62,638 nucleotides of DNA, from contig JAFTKI010000005.1 of NCBI GenBank assembly GCA_017453335.1, forward strand, positions 1 through 62,638, read 5' to 3'. Source of the DNA: Clostridia bacterium. Its GTDB lineage: Bacteria > Bacillota_A > Clostridia > Oscillospirales > CAG-272. A model generated the notes under the pieces. It was not told where the DNA came from, ran no database searches, and saw only the letters and a list, made by a program, of their open reading frames with translations. Position numbers and translations under genes: made by a program. Of this stretch, positions 1-7,390 are shown piece after piece; positions within the stretch are counted from its first letter, which is position 1, and the number at the start of each line of letters is the position of its first letter.

Positions 1-185
1 CCGTCATCGGCGTTGGGAATGTGCTCTGCAAGATCACCGTATTCCATGCCGCAAACGTCACATTCTGCTTTGCTTTCACAGGTTGCTGTACCACCCGTGT
101 GCGTTGCGTTAGCCGTCGTCGTTACCTCGCCGCAAACCGAGCACGTGATCTCTGTCGTGCAGTCACCGTCATCGGCGTTGGGAAT
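1..185. repeat. 165-bp tandem coding repeat
   Basis: The 20 bases at 1-20 recur exactly at 166-185, an offset of 165 bp or 55 codons. They encode the HIPNADDG joint of the Cys-repeat lipoprotein. More copies probably follow to the left of the window. Confidence 0.8.
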
Positions 186-494
186 ATGTACAAAAGCCGA
201 ACCTTCTGTAGCGGCACAAATTTTACATGTTTTGGGGGTTGTACAGGTTCCTTCATTCCAATCATGACCGAGTGCTTCAATTGCGGCTACTTGTGTTTCT
301 CCGCATTCAGAACACTTGCGTTCTTGAACGCCCGCTTCCGTACAAGTTGCATTTGTCGTTGCTACCCATTCTTCCCATTGATGTGAGCATCCGTCTCTTT
401 CAACTGGTTCATCACAGGCAGTCAAGCCAACAACGCACAAAACAACCGTAAACAAGCAAAGAACGCTTGCAAAAAATCTGTTTTTCATTTTCAT
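1..494 (-). CDS. Cys-repeat lipoprotein, N-terminal part (runs off left edge)
   Basis: This is the start of an exported lipoprotein whose C-terminus lies outside the window. The ATG at 494 has GGAGG seven bases upstream. A basic start (MKMKNR), a hydrophobic stretch and the lipobox LTAC place the lipidated cysteine at residue 27. The mature part carries CxxC pairs (CSECGE, CKICA, CSVCGE, CDVCG) in units ending HIPNADDG, repeated at a 55-residue period. Such Cys-pair repeats are frequent in surface proteins of gut Clostridia, but I know of no defined function for them. No catalytic motif is visible. A promoter at 655-683 would give it a leader of about 150 bases. The neighbouring integrase and high A+T suggest accessory DNA. 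Being a lipoprotein is clear; its role is unknown. Confidence 0.85.
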   Translation of the reverse strand, partial: MKMKNRFFASVLCLFTVVLCVVGLTACDEPVERDGCSHQWEEWVATTNATCTEAGVQERKCSECGETQVAAIEALGHDWNEGTCTTPKTCKICAATEGSAFVHIPNADDGDCTTEITCSVCGEVTTTANATHTGGTATCESKAECDVCGMEYGDLAEHIPNADD

Positions 495-654
495 TGTTTC
501 GCCTCCAATTTTATTTTTTGAACACAGCAGGGATTGCTCATCCATATTTGCTGTTATTGTAAATATTCATTTTGTATCCTCCAAAGTGCATAAACGACTT
601 CGTTTATTCATTCAACCACCTTTTAGCATAACAGGTGAATAAAAATACATCGCA

Positions 655-683
655 AGTATATCATAATATTATGATAAAGTCAA
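655..683 (-). promoter_or_regulatory. Promoter with palindromic spacer, for the Cys-repeat lipoprotein
   Basis: On the minus strand a TTGACT -35 (683-678) and TATACT -10 (660-655) are 17 bases apart. The spacer and its edge form a perfect 16-bp palindrome, ATCATAATATTATGAT, at 660-675, placed where a repressor would block RNA polymerase. The half site ATCATAAT recurs at 847-854 and, inverted, at 971-978. Confidence 0.7.
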
Positions 684-837
684 TCTTTTTAGTGAATTGT
701 AGGAATTTTTTACGTTTTTCACATAATTCTGTTCATTTTATACCTCCCAGATGATATTTTTGATGGCTCCCCCCATTATAACTGAAAGACGTTCAAAAAA
801 ACGCCTTATATAGCTGAACGTTCCAATAGGAACGTGT

Positions 838-987
838 ACACCGATTATCATAATAGGCGTCAACTAAATGCCAAAATTATCATCAAAAAATATGAATAAT
901 GGCGTTTTTTTATGTAAAGGTATAGATTTATTCATATTTTAGTGCTATAATTACTTCATTAGAGACATCTATTATGATAATCGGTGT
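838..987. repeat. 19-bp perfect inverted repeat near integrase 3' end
   Basis: The sequence ACACCGATTATCATAATAG at 838-856 is repeated exactly in reverse complement at 969-987, with 112 bases between the arms. Each arm includes the ATCATAAT half site found in the palindromic promoter at 655-683. The right arm is followed by a run of T. It may be a regulator binding pair, a terminator pair or recombinase arm sites; the sequence alone does not decide. Confidence 0.7.
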
Positions 988-997
988 CTTTTTTCTT

Positions 998-1927
998 TTA
1001 TAAAAGCTTTCCGAGTTTATTCATCATTTCCTTTTTATGCTCCATCAAAGAATGGGCATATCGGTTGAGTGTTACCGTTGGTGATTTATGACCGAGGATC
1101 TCTGATAGCGTTTTTACATCCATTCCGCACTCTAACGCGCGTGTTGCAAAAGTATGTCGCAAGGAGTGAAATCCTCGATGTTGAATATTAAGCTTTTTGA
1201 GCAACGATGCAAAACTGCGTTGATACGATCTGATTGAAATAAAGTTTAAGCCATTTGCCACAACGTGTGTCGAAAGGCTTCTTTTCTTTATCTCCCGCAA
1301 GCGTGGCATCAACTGTTTTGGAATTGGTATGGTACGAATAGAGGATTGTGTCTTTGGAACACCGATGATTCGACCAAACACGCCTTTTTCGTCTTTTCCG
1401 TAATGGCAGGTTTTATGAACCCGTAGTTCGCCTTTGCTCATATCAATATCCGACCATTCCAAAGCTAACAATTCACCAATACGAAGTCCTGTATATAAAC
1501 AGAGCAGAACACCAAAGAACCTTGTGTTTTTCTCATTCAAAATGTATTGCTCAATTTTCTTTTGCTCACTCACAGAAAAACATTCTATCTTCTTTTCGCA
1601 CGATCTTGGGCGTTTAATTTTTTCTCCCGCGTATTCACTTATCATCCCAAGCGAATACGCCGTTTTTAGTGTGTTCTGTATCACCGTAATAATAGAGTTT
1701 ACTGAATTAGCCGATAACCCTTTGCCCGTCTTCAAATTGCCGCTTTTAAGCAAATCGGTAACGTAGCATTGAAGCACATACGGAGTGATTTCAGACAACT
1801 CCAACTTACCAAGCTGCGTAACGATATGCTGTTCCACGATCTCCCTGTAGCGCGTATAAGTTCGTTGTTTTACCGACGGTTTCACATAATTTTCAAGCCA
1901 ATTTGATAACCATTCCCTGTATAACAT
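998..1927 (-). CDS. Tyrosine recombinase / integrase
   Basis: A site-specific recombinase of the phage integrase (XerC/D) family that breaks and rejoins DNA through a tyrosine. At 309 residues it is full length: an N-terminal SAM-like DNA-binding domain (about residues 1-105) and a catalytic domain. The catalytic residues appear as TGLRIGE (first Arg), HSLRHTFAT (His-x-x-Arg), LGHKS (His) and LNRYAH (Tyr). AAAGGA stands before the ATG. It reads leftward away from the 3' end of icd, with only about 100 bases between its start and the icd stop codon. This fits an integrase at the edge of an element lying to the left. It is distinct from the recombinase at 57480-58319. Confidence 0.92.
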   Translation of the reverse strand: MLYREWLSNWLENYVKPSVKQRTYTRYREIVEQHIVTQLGKLELSEITPYVLQCYVTDLLKSGNLKTGKGLSANSVNSIITVIQNTLKTAYSLGMISEYAGEKIKRPRSCEKKIECFSVSEQKKIEQYILNEKNTRFFGVLLCLYTGLRIGELLALEWSDIDMSKGELRVHKTCHYGKDEKGVFGRIIGVPKTQSSIRTIPIPKQLMPRLREIKKRSLSTHVVANGLNFISIRSYQRSFASLLKKLNIQHRGFHSLRHTFATRALECGMDVKTLSEILGHKSPTVTLNRYAHSLMEHKKEMMNKLGKLL

Positions 1928-1954
1928 TTTCTCACTTCCTTTGATATAAAAATA

Positions 1955-1993
1955 TAGCAGTAGTCACCATTTTTAGTATGATAACTACTGCTA
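1955..1993. repeat. Inverted repeat upstream of integrase
   Basis: TAGCAGTAGT at 1955-1964 is mirrored by ACTACTGCTA at 1984-1993, a perfect 10-bp inverted repeat with a 19-base gap. It sits between the integrase start and the icd 3' end. It could be an operator for the integrase, a recombinase core or arm site, or the element boundary. Confidence 0.65.
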
Positions 1994-2031
1994 AATATTA
2001 TATCATTTTAGTGCTTCAAAATCGTGATTTC

Positions 2032-3249
2032 TTATACGAGTCTTGCTTCCAGATTTTTTCGGATTGCACGGATGAAGTCGATGGAATTGACTGCCGTGGT
2101 TTCGGTTCCCGGAAGCACCAAGCCGACCAGATCCTTGGTCATGATTCCCGCATTCAAAGTGTCAATGCAAGCACCCTCCAGCGCGTCCGCAAAGGAAACC
2201 AGCTCGTCAAGATCATCCAATTCGCCCCTCTTGCGAAGTGCTCCCGACCATGCGTAAATCGTAGCCATGGGATTGGTAGAGGTCTCCTCCCCTTTGAGAT
2301 AACGGTAGTAGTGTCTGGTGACCGTTCCGTGCGCCGCCTCATACTCGTACTTGCCGTCGGGAGACACCAGAACGGAGGTCATCATCGCCAACGAGCCGAA
2401 CGCGGTGGAGACCATATCGCTCATAACGTCACCGTCGTAGTTCTTGCAAGCCCAAATGAAGCCGCCCTCGCTGCGGATCACGCGCGCCACCGCATCGTCG
2501 ATCAGCGTGTAGAAATAGGTGATCCCCGCCTTTTCAAAGGCTTCCTTGTAGTCGGAATCGAAGATCTCCTGAAAAATCAGCTTGAAGGTCTGATCGTACT
2601 GCTTCGAGATGGTATCCTTAGCGGAAAACCACAGATCCTGCTTGGTGTTCAGCGCGTATTGGAAGCAGGAATGCGCGAAGGAGCGAATCGAATTATCCTT
2701 GTTGTAGCTTCCCTGCAAAACGCCCGAGCACTCAAAATCGTAAATCGTCTGACGGAAGCTCTCGTTTCCATCCTTGTCGGTAAACACCAGCTCCGCCTTA
2801 CCCTCAGTGGGAACACGGTACTCGGTTGCCTTGTAAATATCGCCGTAGGCGTGACGCGCGATCGTGATTGGTTTGTTCCAGTTGCGAACGGCGGGACGGA
2901 TGCTGTCGATCAGGATCGGTGCACGGAAGACCGTTCCGTCGAGAATGGCACGGATGGTTCCGTTGGGGCTCTTCCACATCTCGGACAGATTGTACTCCTC
3001 AACACGTTGCTTGTTCGGCGTGATCGTTGCACATTTTACCGCAACGCCGTACTTCTGTGTCGCGTACGCGGAATCAAAGGTGACCTGATCCTTTGTTCTT
3101 TCGCGCTCGTTCAGTCCCAGATCGTAATACTCCGTTTTCAGATCGACGAACGGCAACAGCAATTCGTCCTTGATCATTTTCCAGAGGATTCTGGTCATTT
3201 CGTCGCCGTCCATTTCAACCAACGGCGTTTTCATAGCAATCCTTTTCAT
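2032..3249 (-). CDS. icd: Isocitrate dehydrogenase (NADP type)
   Basis: Oxidises and decarboxylates isocitrate to 2-oxoglutarate, probably with NADP. The 405-residue protein has the MKTPLVEMDGDEMTRI start typical of the dimeric, eukaryote-like type II enzymes, followed by blocks such as SPNGTIR, TITPNKQRVEE and AAHGTVTRHYYRYLKGE. The ATG at 3249 is chosen because GGAGG lies eight bases upstream; a TTG two codons earlier lacks this. It is the last gene of the leftward operon, 33 bases after aconitase. With the upstream Re-citrate synthase and aconitase it completes the oxidative branch from oxaloacetate to 2-oxoglutarate, usual in anaerobes for glutamate synthesis. Its 3' end adjoins an integrase, and icd is a known phage attachment gene in other bacteria. 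Confidence 0.95.
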   Translation of the reverse strand: MKRIAMKTPLVEMDGDEMTRILWKMIKDELLLPFVDLKTEYYDLGLNERERTKDQVTFDSAYATQKYGVAVKCATITPNKQRVEEYNLSEMWKSPNGTIRAILDGTVFRAPILIDSIRPAVRNWNKPITIARHAYGDIYKATEYRVPTEGKAELVFTDKDGNESFRQTIYDFECSGVLQGSYNKDNSIRSFAHSCFQYALNTKQDLWFSAKDTISKQYDQTFKLIFQEIFDSDYKEAFEKAGITYFYTLIDDAVARVIRSEGGFIWACKNYDGDVMSDMVSTAFGSLAMMTSVLVSPDGKYEYEAAHGTVTRHYYRYLKGEETSTNPMATIYAWSGALRKRGELDDLDELVSFADALEGACIDTLNAGIMTKDLVGLVLPGTETTAVNSIDFIRAIRKNLEARLV

Positions 3250-3282
3250 ATTCAATACCTCCGAATTCTAAAGGATCATTCT

Positions 3283-5211
3283 TCAAAGTTGCTCTTTTGT
3301 GTAAGCCAACAGGCTTCCTGCCTTCAAGATCGCCTTCTGACGGTCGGTAAAGGCACATACCAACGGGATCTTCGCTCCCGTGGTCTCGTTCACAAGCGTC
3401 ATGCTACCCGCATCCATTCCCTCGTGGACACCGCTGATCGAAAGCACGTCGCCTTGCGCGAGCTTTTCGTAATCGTCGGGATTTTGGAAGGTCAGGGGCA
3501 TAATTCCCGCATTGATCAGGTTTGCAACGTGAATGCGTGCAAAGCTCTTGGTAATCACAACGCGAACGCCGAGATAGAGCGGAACGAGGGCCGCATGCTC
3601 ACGCGAGGAGCCCTGACCGTAATTGGAGCCGCCCACGATGATGCTCTTCCCTGCCGCTTTTGCGCGCTCGGGGAAGGTTTTGTCACACACGCCGAAGCAA
3701 TACTGCGACAGGAACGGAATATTGGAGCGGTACGGAAGGATCTTCGCGCCCGCGGGCATGATATGGTCGGTGGTGATGTTATCGCCAACCTTCAGCACCA
3801 ATTCTGCCTTGATCGAATCCTCCTGCGGGAAGCTTTCGGGGAATTTTTTGATATTGGGACCGCGCAAGATCTCCAGTGCCTTTGCACTTTCGGGATCGGC
3901 GGGCGGAATGACCGCGCTGTCATCGATACGGAAGGCATCGGGCATTTTGATTTCGGGCATCTCGCCGAGCAAAATCGGGTCGGTGATCTCGCCCGTCAGC
4001 GCTGCCGCAACGGCAGTCTCGGGAGAAACCAGATAGACCTTCGCATCCGCGGTACCGCTTCTACCCTCGAAGTTGCGGTTAAAGGTACGAAGACTGACAC
4101 CTGCGGAATTAGGCGAAAAGCCCATGCCGATACAAGGACCGCAAGCACACTCCAACAGACGCGCGCCGCTTGCAAGGATATCGGTCAAAGCGCCACAATC
4201 GGCAAGCATTGCCAGCACCTGCTTGGAACCGGGGGAGATGGACAGACTGACTTCGGGAGAGATGGTCTTTCCTTTGAGCAGTGCCGCTACCTTGAGCATA
4301 TCCAAAAGCGAGGAGTTGGTGCAGGAACCGATGCAAACCTGATTGACCTTCGTTCCCTTGAGCGTATCCACCGCCACGACATTATCGGGCATATGCGGGC
4401 AAGCAATCAGGGGCTTGAGCGAGGAGAGATCGATATCGATCACACGGTCGTAAACCGCGTCTGCGTCGCTCTCCAACGGAACGTAATCCGCCTCTCTTCC
4501 CTCTGCCTTAAGGAATGCACGCGTGATCTCGTCGGACGGGAAGATCGAGGTGGTAGCGCCCAGCTCGGTTCCCATATTGGTGATGGTTGCACGTTCCGGA
4601 ACGGACAGCGTTTTGATTCCCTCTCCGCCCCATTCGATGATGTAACCGACGCCGCCCTTAACGGACAGGATGCGCAGGATTTCAAGGCTGACGTCCTTTG
4701 CGGTCACGAACGGACGCAATTTACCCGTCAGATTGACCTTGATCATCTTCGGCATTGTGATGTAATACGCACCGCCGCCCATTGCGACCGCAACGTCCAA
4801 GCCGCCCGCGCCAAACGCGAGCATACCGATACCGCCGCCCGTGGGGGTGTGGCTGTCCGAGCCGATCAGGGTCTTTCCGGGAATCCCGAAGCGCTCCAGG
4901 TGTACCTGATGGCAGATACCGTTACCGGGACGCGAGAAGTAGATGCCATGCTTTTTGGCGATGGACTGGATAAACTGATGGTCATCAGCGTTTTCAAAGC
5001 CCGATTGCAGCGTATTGTGATCGATATACGCAACGCTTCGTTCGGTACGTACGCGGTCGATCCCCATGGATTCAAACTCCAGATACGCCATCGTACCCGT
5101 TGCATCCTGCGTCAGGGTCTGATCGATGCGAAGTGCGATCTCACTGCCAACGCTCATATCTCCGGACAAGAGATGTGCTTTTATAATTTTTTGTGCAATG
5201 GTAAGTCCCAT
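3283..5211 (-). CDS. acn: Aconitate hydratase
   Basis: Converts citrate to isocitrate through a [4Fe-4S] cluster. At 642 residues it matches the shorter single-chain, LeuC/LeuD-fused aconitases of Clostridia rather than the roughly 900-residue AcnA. Cluster ligands are visible in VCIGSCTNSS and CACGPCIGMG. The C-terminal swivel domain shows GGSNYGQGSSREHAAL, holding the conserved substrate-binding Ser-Arg. AGAGG precedes the ATG at 5211. It lies in the operon 15 bases after the GntR regulator gene and before icd. A homoaconitase or isopropylmalate isomerase role is possible by sequence type but is made unlikely by the neighbours. Confidence 0.94.
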   Translation of the reverse strand: MGLTIAQKIIKAHLLSGDMSVGSEIALRIDQTLTQDATGTMAYLEFESMGIDRVRTERSVAYIDHNTLQSGFENADDHQFIQSIAKKHGIYFSRPGNGICHQVHLERFGIPGKTLIGSDSHTPTGGGIGMLAFGAGGLDVAVAMGGGAYYITMPKMIKVNLTGKLRPFVTAKDVSLEILRILSVKGGVGYIIEWGGEGIKTLSVPERATITNMGTELGATTSIFPSDEITRAFLKAEGREADYVPLESDADAVYDRVIDIDLSSLKPLIACPHMPDNVVAVDTLKGTKVNQVCIGSCTNSSLLDMLKVAALLKGKTISPEVSLSISPGSKQVLAMLADCGALTDILASGARLLECACGPCIGMGFSPNSAGVSLRTFNRNFEGRSGTADAKVYLVSPETAVAAALTGEITDPILLGEMPEIKMPDAFRIDDSAVIPPADPESAKALEILRGPNIKKFPESFPQEDSIKAELVLKVGDNITTDHIMPAGAKILPYRSNIPFLSQYCFGVCDKTFPERAKAAGKSIIVGGSNYGQGSSREHAALVPLYLGVRVVITKSFARIHVANLINAGIMPLTFQNPDDYEKLAQGDVLSISGVHEGMDAGSMTLVNETTGAKIPLVCAFTDRQKAILKAGSLLAYTKEQL

Positions 5212-5225
5212 CTTATGATACCTCT

Positions 5226-5864
5226 TTATTTATTCAGAATGTGATTGTTTGCATTTACGATATGTTCAGTGGTGTACTGCTCTGCCAAGGGGGCGTTGCG
5301 CGAGGCGATCGCCTCGTAGATCGCACGGTGCTCGCGTGCCGATTGTTGTGCGCGGCTGTTGTCCTCGACCGACGCCTTGCGGTACTTCTGCACCTTTTTA
5401 TGCAGCGGCATCAAGGTATCGTGCAGCACCGTACTGCCGCAAAAGCGGTAGATCAGCTGATGGAATTTGCTGTCCATCGTTTTGATCTTATCGGGATCGC
5501 GCTTGGTTACGTAAAATTCCTGCAACTCCAGTGTCTCACGTAGCTCGTTCAGCTCCTCGTCGGTGATCCGCTCGGCGGCACAGTAGGACGCCATACCCTC
5601 GATCTTCATTCGAATCGCAAAAATATCGGTCAGATCCTGCTCGGTCACGCCAAGGATCAGGATCCCCTTCGAGGTCATTTCAATAATATGCTCCTGCTCC
5701 AAGCGACGAAGCGCCTCGCGCACGGGGGTGCGGCTGACACCCAGATCGCTGACCAGCTTCATCTCGGTCAAAATCTCGCCTCTTTGATATTTTCCCGTCA
5801 GGATCTCACTCTCCAGCCGCTCAAAGACCTGCTCTGCCAAGGAGATTGTTTTATGCTCTAACAT
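5226..5864 (-). CDS. GntR-family (FCD/FadR type) transcriptional regulator
   Basis: A 212-residue one-component regulator with an N-terminal winged helix (LVSDLGVSRTPVREALRRLEQE, about residues 32-54) and an all-helical FCD ligand domain containing the metal or acid-binding Asp and His residues of that class (FHQLIY, HRAIYEAI). The start is set at the ATG at 5864, seven bases after AAGGAGG, rather than the GTG one codon before. It lies inside the citrate operon between citrate synthase and aconitase. A TTGTATACAA palindrome lies on the operon promoter (7280-7289). Inference: it represses its own operon and responds to a carboxylic acid such as citrate or 2-oxoglutarate. Confidence 0.9.
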   Translation of the reverse strand: MLEHKTISLAEQVFERLESEILTGKYQRGEILTEMKLVSDLGVSRTPVREALRRLEQEHIIEMTSKGILILGVTEQDLTDIFAIRMKIEGMASYCAAERITDEELNELRETLELQEFYVTKRDPDKIKTMDSKFHQLIYRFCGSTVLHDTLMPLHKKVQKYRKASVEDNSRAQQSAREHRAIYEAIASRNAPLAEQYTTEHIVNANNHILNK

Positions 5865-5876
5865 CACGCGTCCTCC

Positions 5877-7262
5877 TTAAAGTTTTTGAAACCGCTTATC
5901 CGAGAGCTGCTCGATCTTTTCCTCCAGCTCATGCGTGGAAAGCGTGGTTTGTCTTCCACCCTCGTATTCGGCATCGATCCACTCCTTGAGTGCGAGCACA
6001 AGGGGATCCTTTTTATCCACTGCCTCGGAGCCGCTCAGATGATAATTTTCGTTGATCCAATATGCGATTCCCGCAAGTCCCGATGCCTTTCCAAGCATAA
6101 CGGTCGCACTACGGTTCAGGATCTTTTTCGTGTCAAAGATATTATAGATCTCCTCATCCTTGAGAAGTCCGTCCGCGTGGATACCTGCGCGGGTCACGTT
6201 AAAGCTTCTTCCGACGAACGGCGTCATGGGCGGGATCTGGTAGCCGATCTCGTTCGTGAAGTAATCCGCAATCTCGGTGATCACCGTCGGATCCATTCCG
6301 TCGAAGGAGCCACGCAGGGATGCGTACTCAAACACCATTGCTTCCAGAGGCACGTTGCCCGTACGCTCACCGATGCCGAGCAAGGAGCAGTTGACACCGC
6401 TGGCGCCATAGAGCCATGCTGTGGTTGCATTGGTGACGGATTTGTAGAAATCGTTGTGTCCGTGCCATTCCAGCATTTCACTCGGCACCTCGGAATAGTG
6501 CTGCAAGCCGTAAATGATTCCGGGCACACTGCGCGGAATCGCGACCTCGGGATACGGGATTCCGTAGCCCATCGTGTCACACGCTCGGATACGAACGGGA
6601 ATCCCCGCGTCGCGCGACATCTTCATCAGCTCGTTGACAAACGGAACCACGAAGCCGTAGAAATCCGCACGGGTAATGTCTTCTAAGTGGCAACGCGGCA
6701 TGACACCCGCCTCAAATGCATCCGCAACGGTTTGTAAATAGTACTCCATGCACTGCTTACGTGTCATTTTCATCTTTTTGAAGATGTGATAATCACTGCA
6801 AGAGACCAGAATACCCGTTTCACGGATTCCGAGATCGCGCACCAGCTTAAAGTCCTCGCGGCTCGCGCGGATCCACGTAGTGATCTCCGGGAATTTCAGC
6901 CCCAGCTCCTGACACCTCTGCAACGCCTCGCGATCCTTTTGGCTATATACGAAAAATTCGGTCTGACGAATGATGCCATATGGTCCGCTCAGGCGCGAGA
7001 GGAGCTTGAAGATATCCACAATCTGCTTGACGGAATACGGCTCGACCGACTGCTGTCCGTCGCGGAAGGTGGTATCGGTGATCCAGATATCCTGCGGCAT
7101 GCCGATCGGGACGCGCCGATGGTTGAACGCGATACGCGGAACGTCTATATACGGATAGACCTCACGGTACAGGTTCGGCTCCTCCACGTCCTGCAAGGAG
7201 TATTTATACGTGCTTTGCTCAAGCAAATTTGTTTTTGAAGAAATTTCCAACATCAGCTTCAT
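5877..7262 (-). CDS. Re-type citrate synthase (homocitrate synthase family)
   Basis: A DRE-TIM metallolyase-type acyl transferase of 461 residues. Near residue 50 it shows the metal-binding motif TDTTFRDGQQS, and later EWHGHNDFYKSV and LLGIGERTGN. It lacks the C-terminal LeuA dimer domain of isopropylmalate synthase. Its nearest functional class is the Re-citrate synthase of strict anaerobes such as Clostridium kluyveri, which condenses acetyl-CoA with oxaloacetate. The immediate neighbours aconitase and isocitrate dehydrogenase support citrate over homocitrate as product, and no ordinary GltA-type citrate synthase is present in the window. The start is the ATG at 7262 after AAAGGAAGG; a TTG start at 7289 would lie inside the -10 box. 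A homocitrate synthase (NifV) role is the alternative. Confidence 0.88.
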   Translation of the reverse strand: MKLMLEISSKTNLLEQSTYKYSLQDVEEPNLYREVYPYIDVPRIAFNHRRVPIGMPQDIWITDTTFRDGQQSVEPYSVKQIVDIFKLLSRLSGPYGIIRQTEFFVYSQKDREALQRCQELGLKFPEITTWIRASREDFKLVRDLGIRETGILVSCSDYHIFKKMKMTRKQCMEYYLQTVADAFEAGVMPRCHLEDITRADFYGFVVPFVNELMKMSRDAGIPVRIRACDTMGYGIPYPEVAIPRSVPGIIYGLQHYSEVPSEMLEWHGHNDFYKSVTNATTAWLYGASGVNCSLLGIGERTGNVPLEAMVFEYASLRGSFDGMDPTVITEIADYFTNEIGYQIPPMTPFVGRSFNVTRAGIHADGLLKDEEIYNIFDTKKILNRSATVMLGKASGLAGIAYWINENYHLSGSEAVDKKDPLVLALKEWIDAEYEGGRQTTLSTHELEEKIEQLSDKRFQKL

Positions 7263-7279
7263 TCCTTCCTTTCGTTGGG

Positions 7280-7289
7280 TTGTATACAA
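7280..7289. promoter_or_regulatory. Palindromic operator TTGTATACAA on the citrate operon promoter
   Basis: A perfect 10-bp palindrome abuts the -10 box and covers the expected transcription start. FCD-type GntR regulators bind short palindromes of this kind, and one is encoded in this operon, so it is a good candidate for its binding site. Confidence 0.6.
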
Positions 7290-7317
7290 TTATACACCAA
7301 TCACTTGTATTTGTCAA
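7289..7317 (-). promoter_or_regulatory. Promoter of the Re-citrate synthase operon
   Basis: Consensus TTGACA (7317-7312) and TATAAT (7294-7289) on the minus strand with a 17-base spacer. Transcription should start near 7282, about 20 bases before the ATG at 7262. Confidence 0.85.
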
Positions 7318-7352
7318 TACCTTTGTGAAATTCTTCTTTAGATATTTTAATC

Positions 7353-7388
7353 AAAAAGCATCGGCAACCTCTCTGTCGATGCTTTTTT
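7353..7388. terminator. Bidirectional terminator
   Basis: Stem AGCATCG / CGATGCT with a 13-base loop, flanked by an A run on the left and a T run on the right, so it works in either direction. It ends the leftward gene at 7391-8425 and separates it from the citrate operon promoter. Confidence 0.85.
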
Positions 7389-7390
7389 GA

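Larger units (their letters stand above)
495..997. other. Intergenic region of 500 bp with several hairpins
   Basis: No gene is visible here. It holds the promoter at 655-683, a perfect 7-bp hairpin ACGTTCC-aata-GGAACGT at 818-835, a 19-bp inverted repeat (838-856 and 969-987), and a hairpin ending in a T run near 966-995. That hairpin is a plausible terminator for rightward transcripts coming from the lipoprotein side and faces the end of the integrase gene. Confidence 0.7.

Noticed and set aside
49..494. A rubredoxin- or zinc-ribbon-type protein at the left edge, suggested by CxxC pairs
   Set aside because: The lipobox, repeated 55-residue units and absence of the rest of such folds fit a surface repeat lipoprotein instead.
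1978..5244. A 1088-codon open frame on the plus strand across icd and acn
   Set aside because: It is the mirror of two well-supported genes with full motif sets on the other strand, and has no ribosome site or domain of its own.
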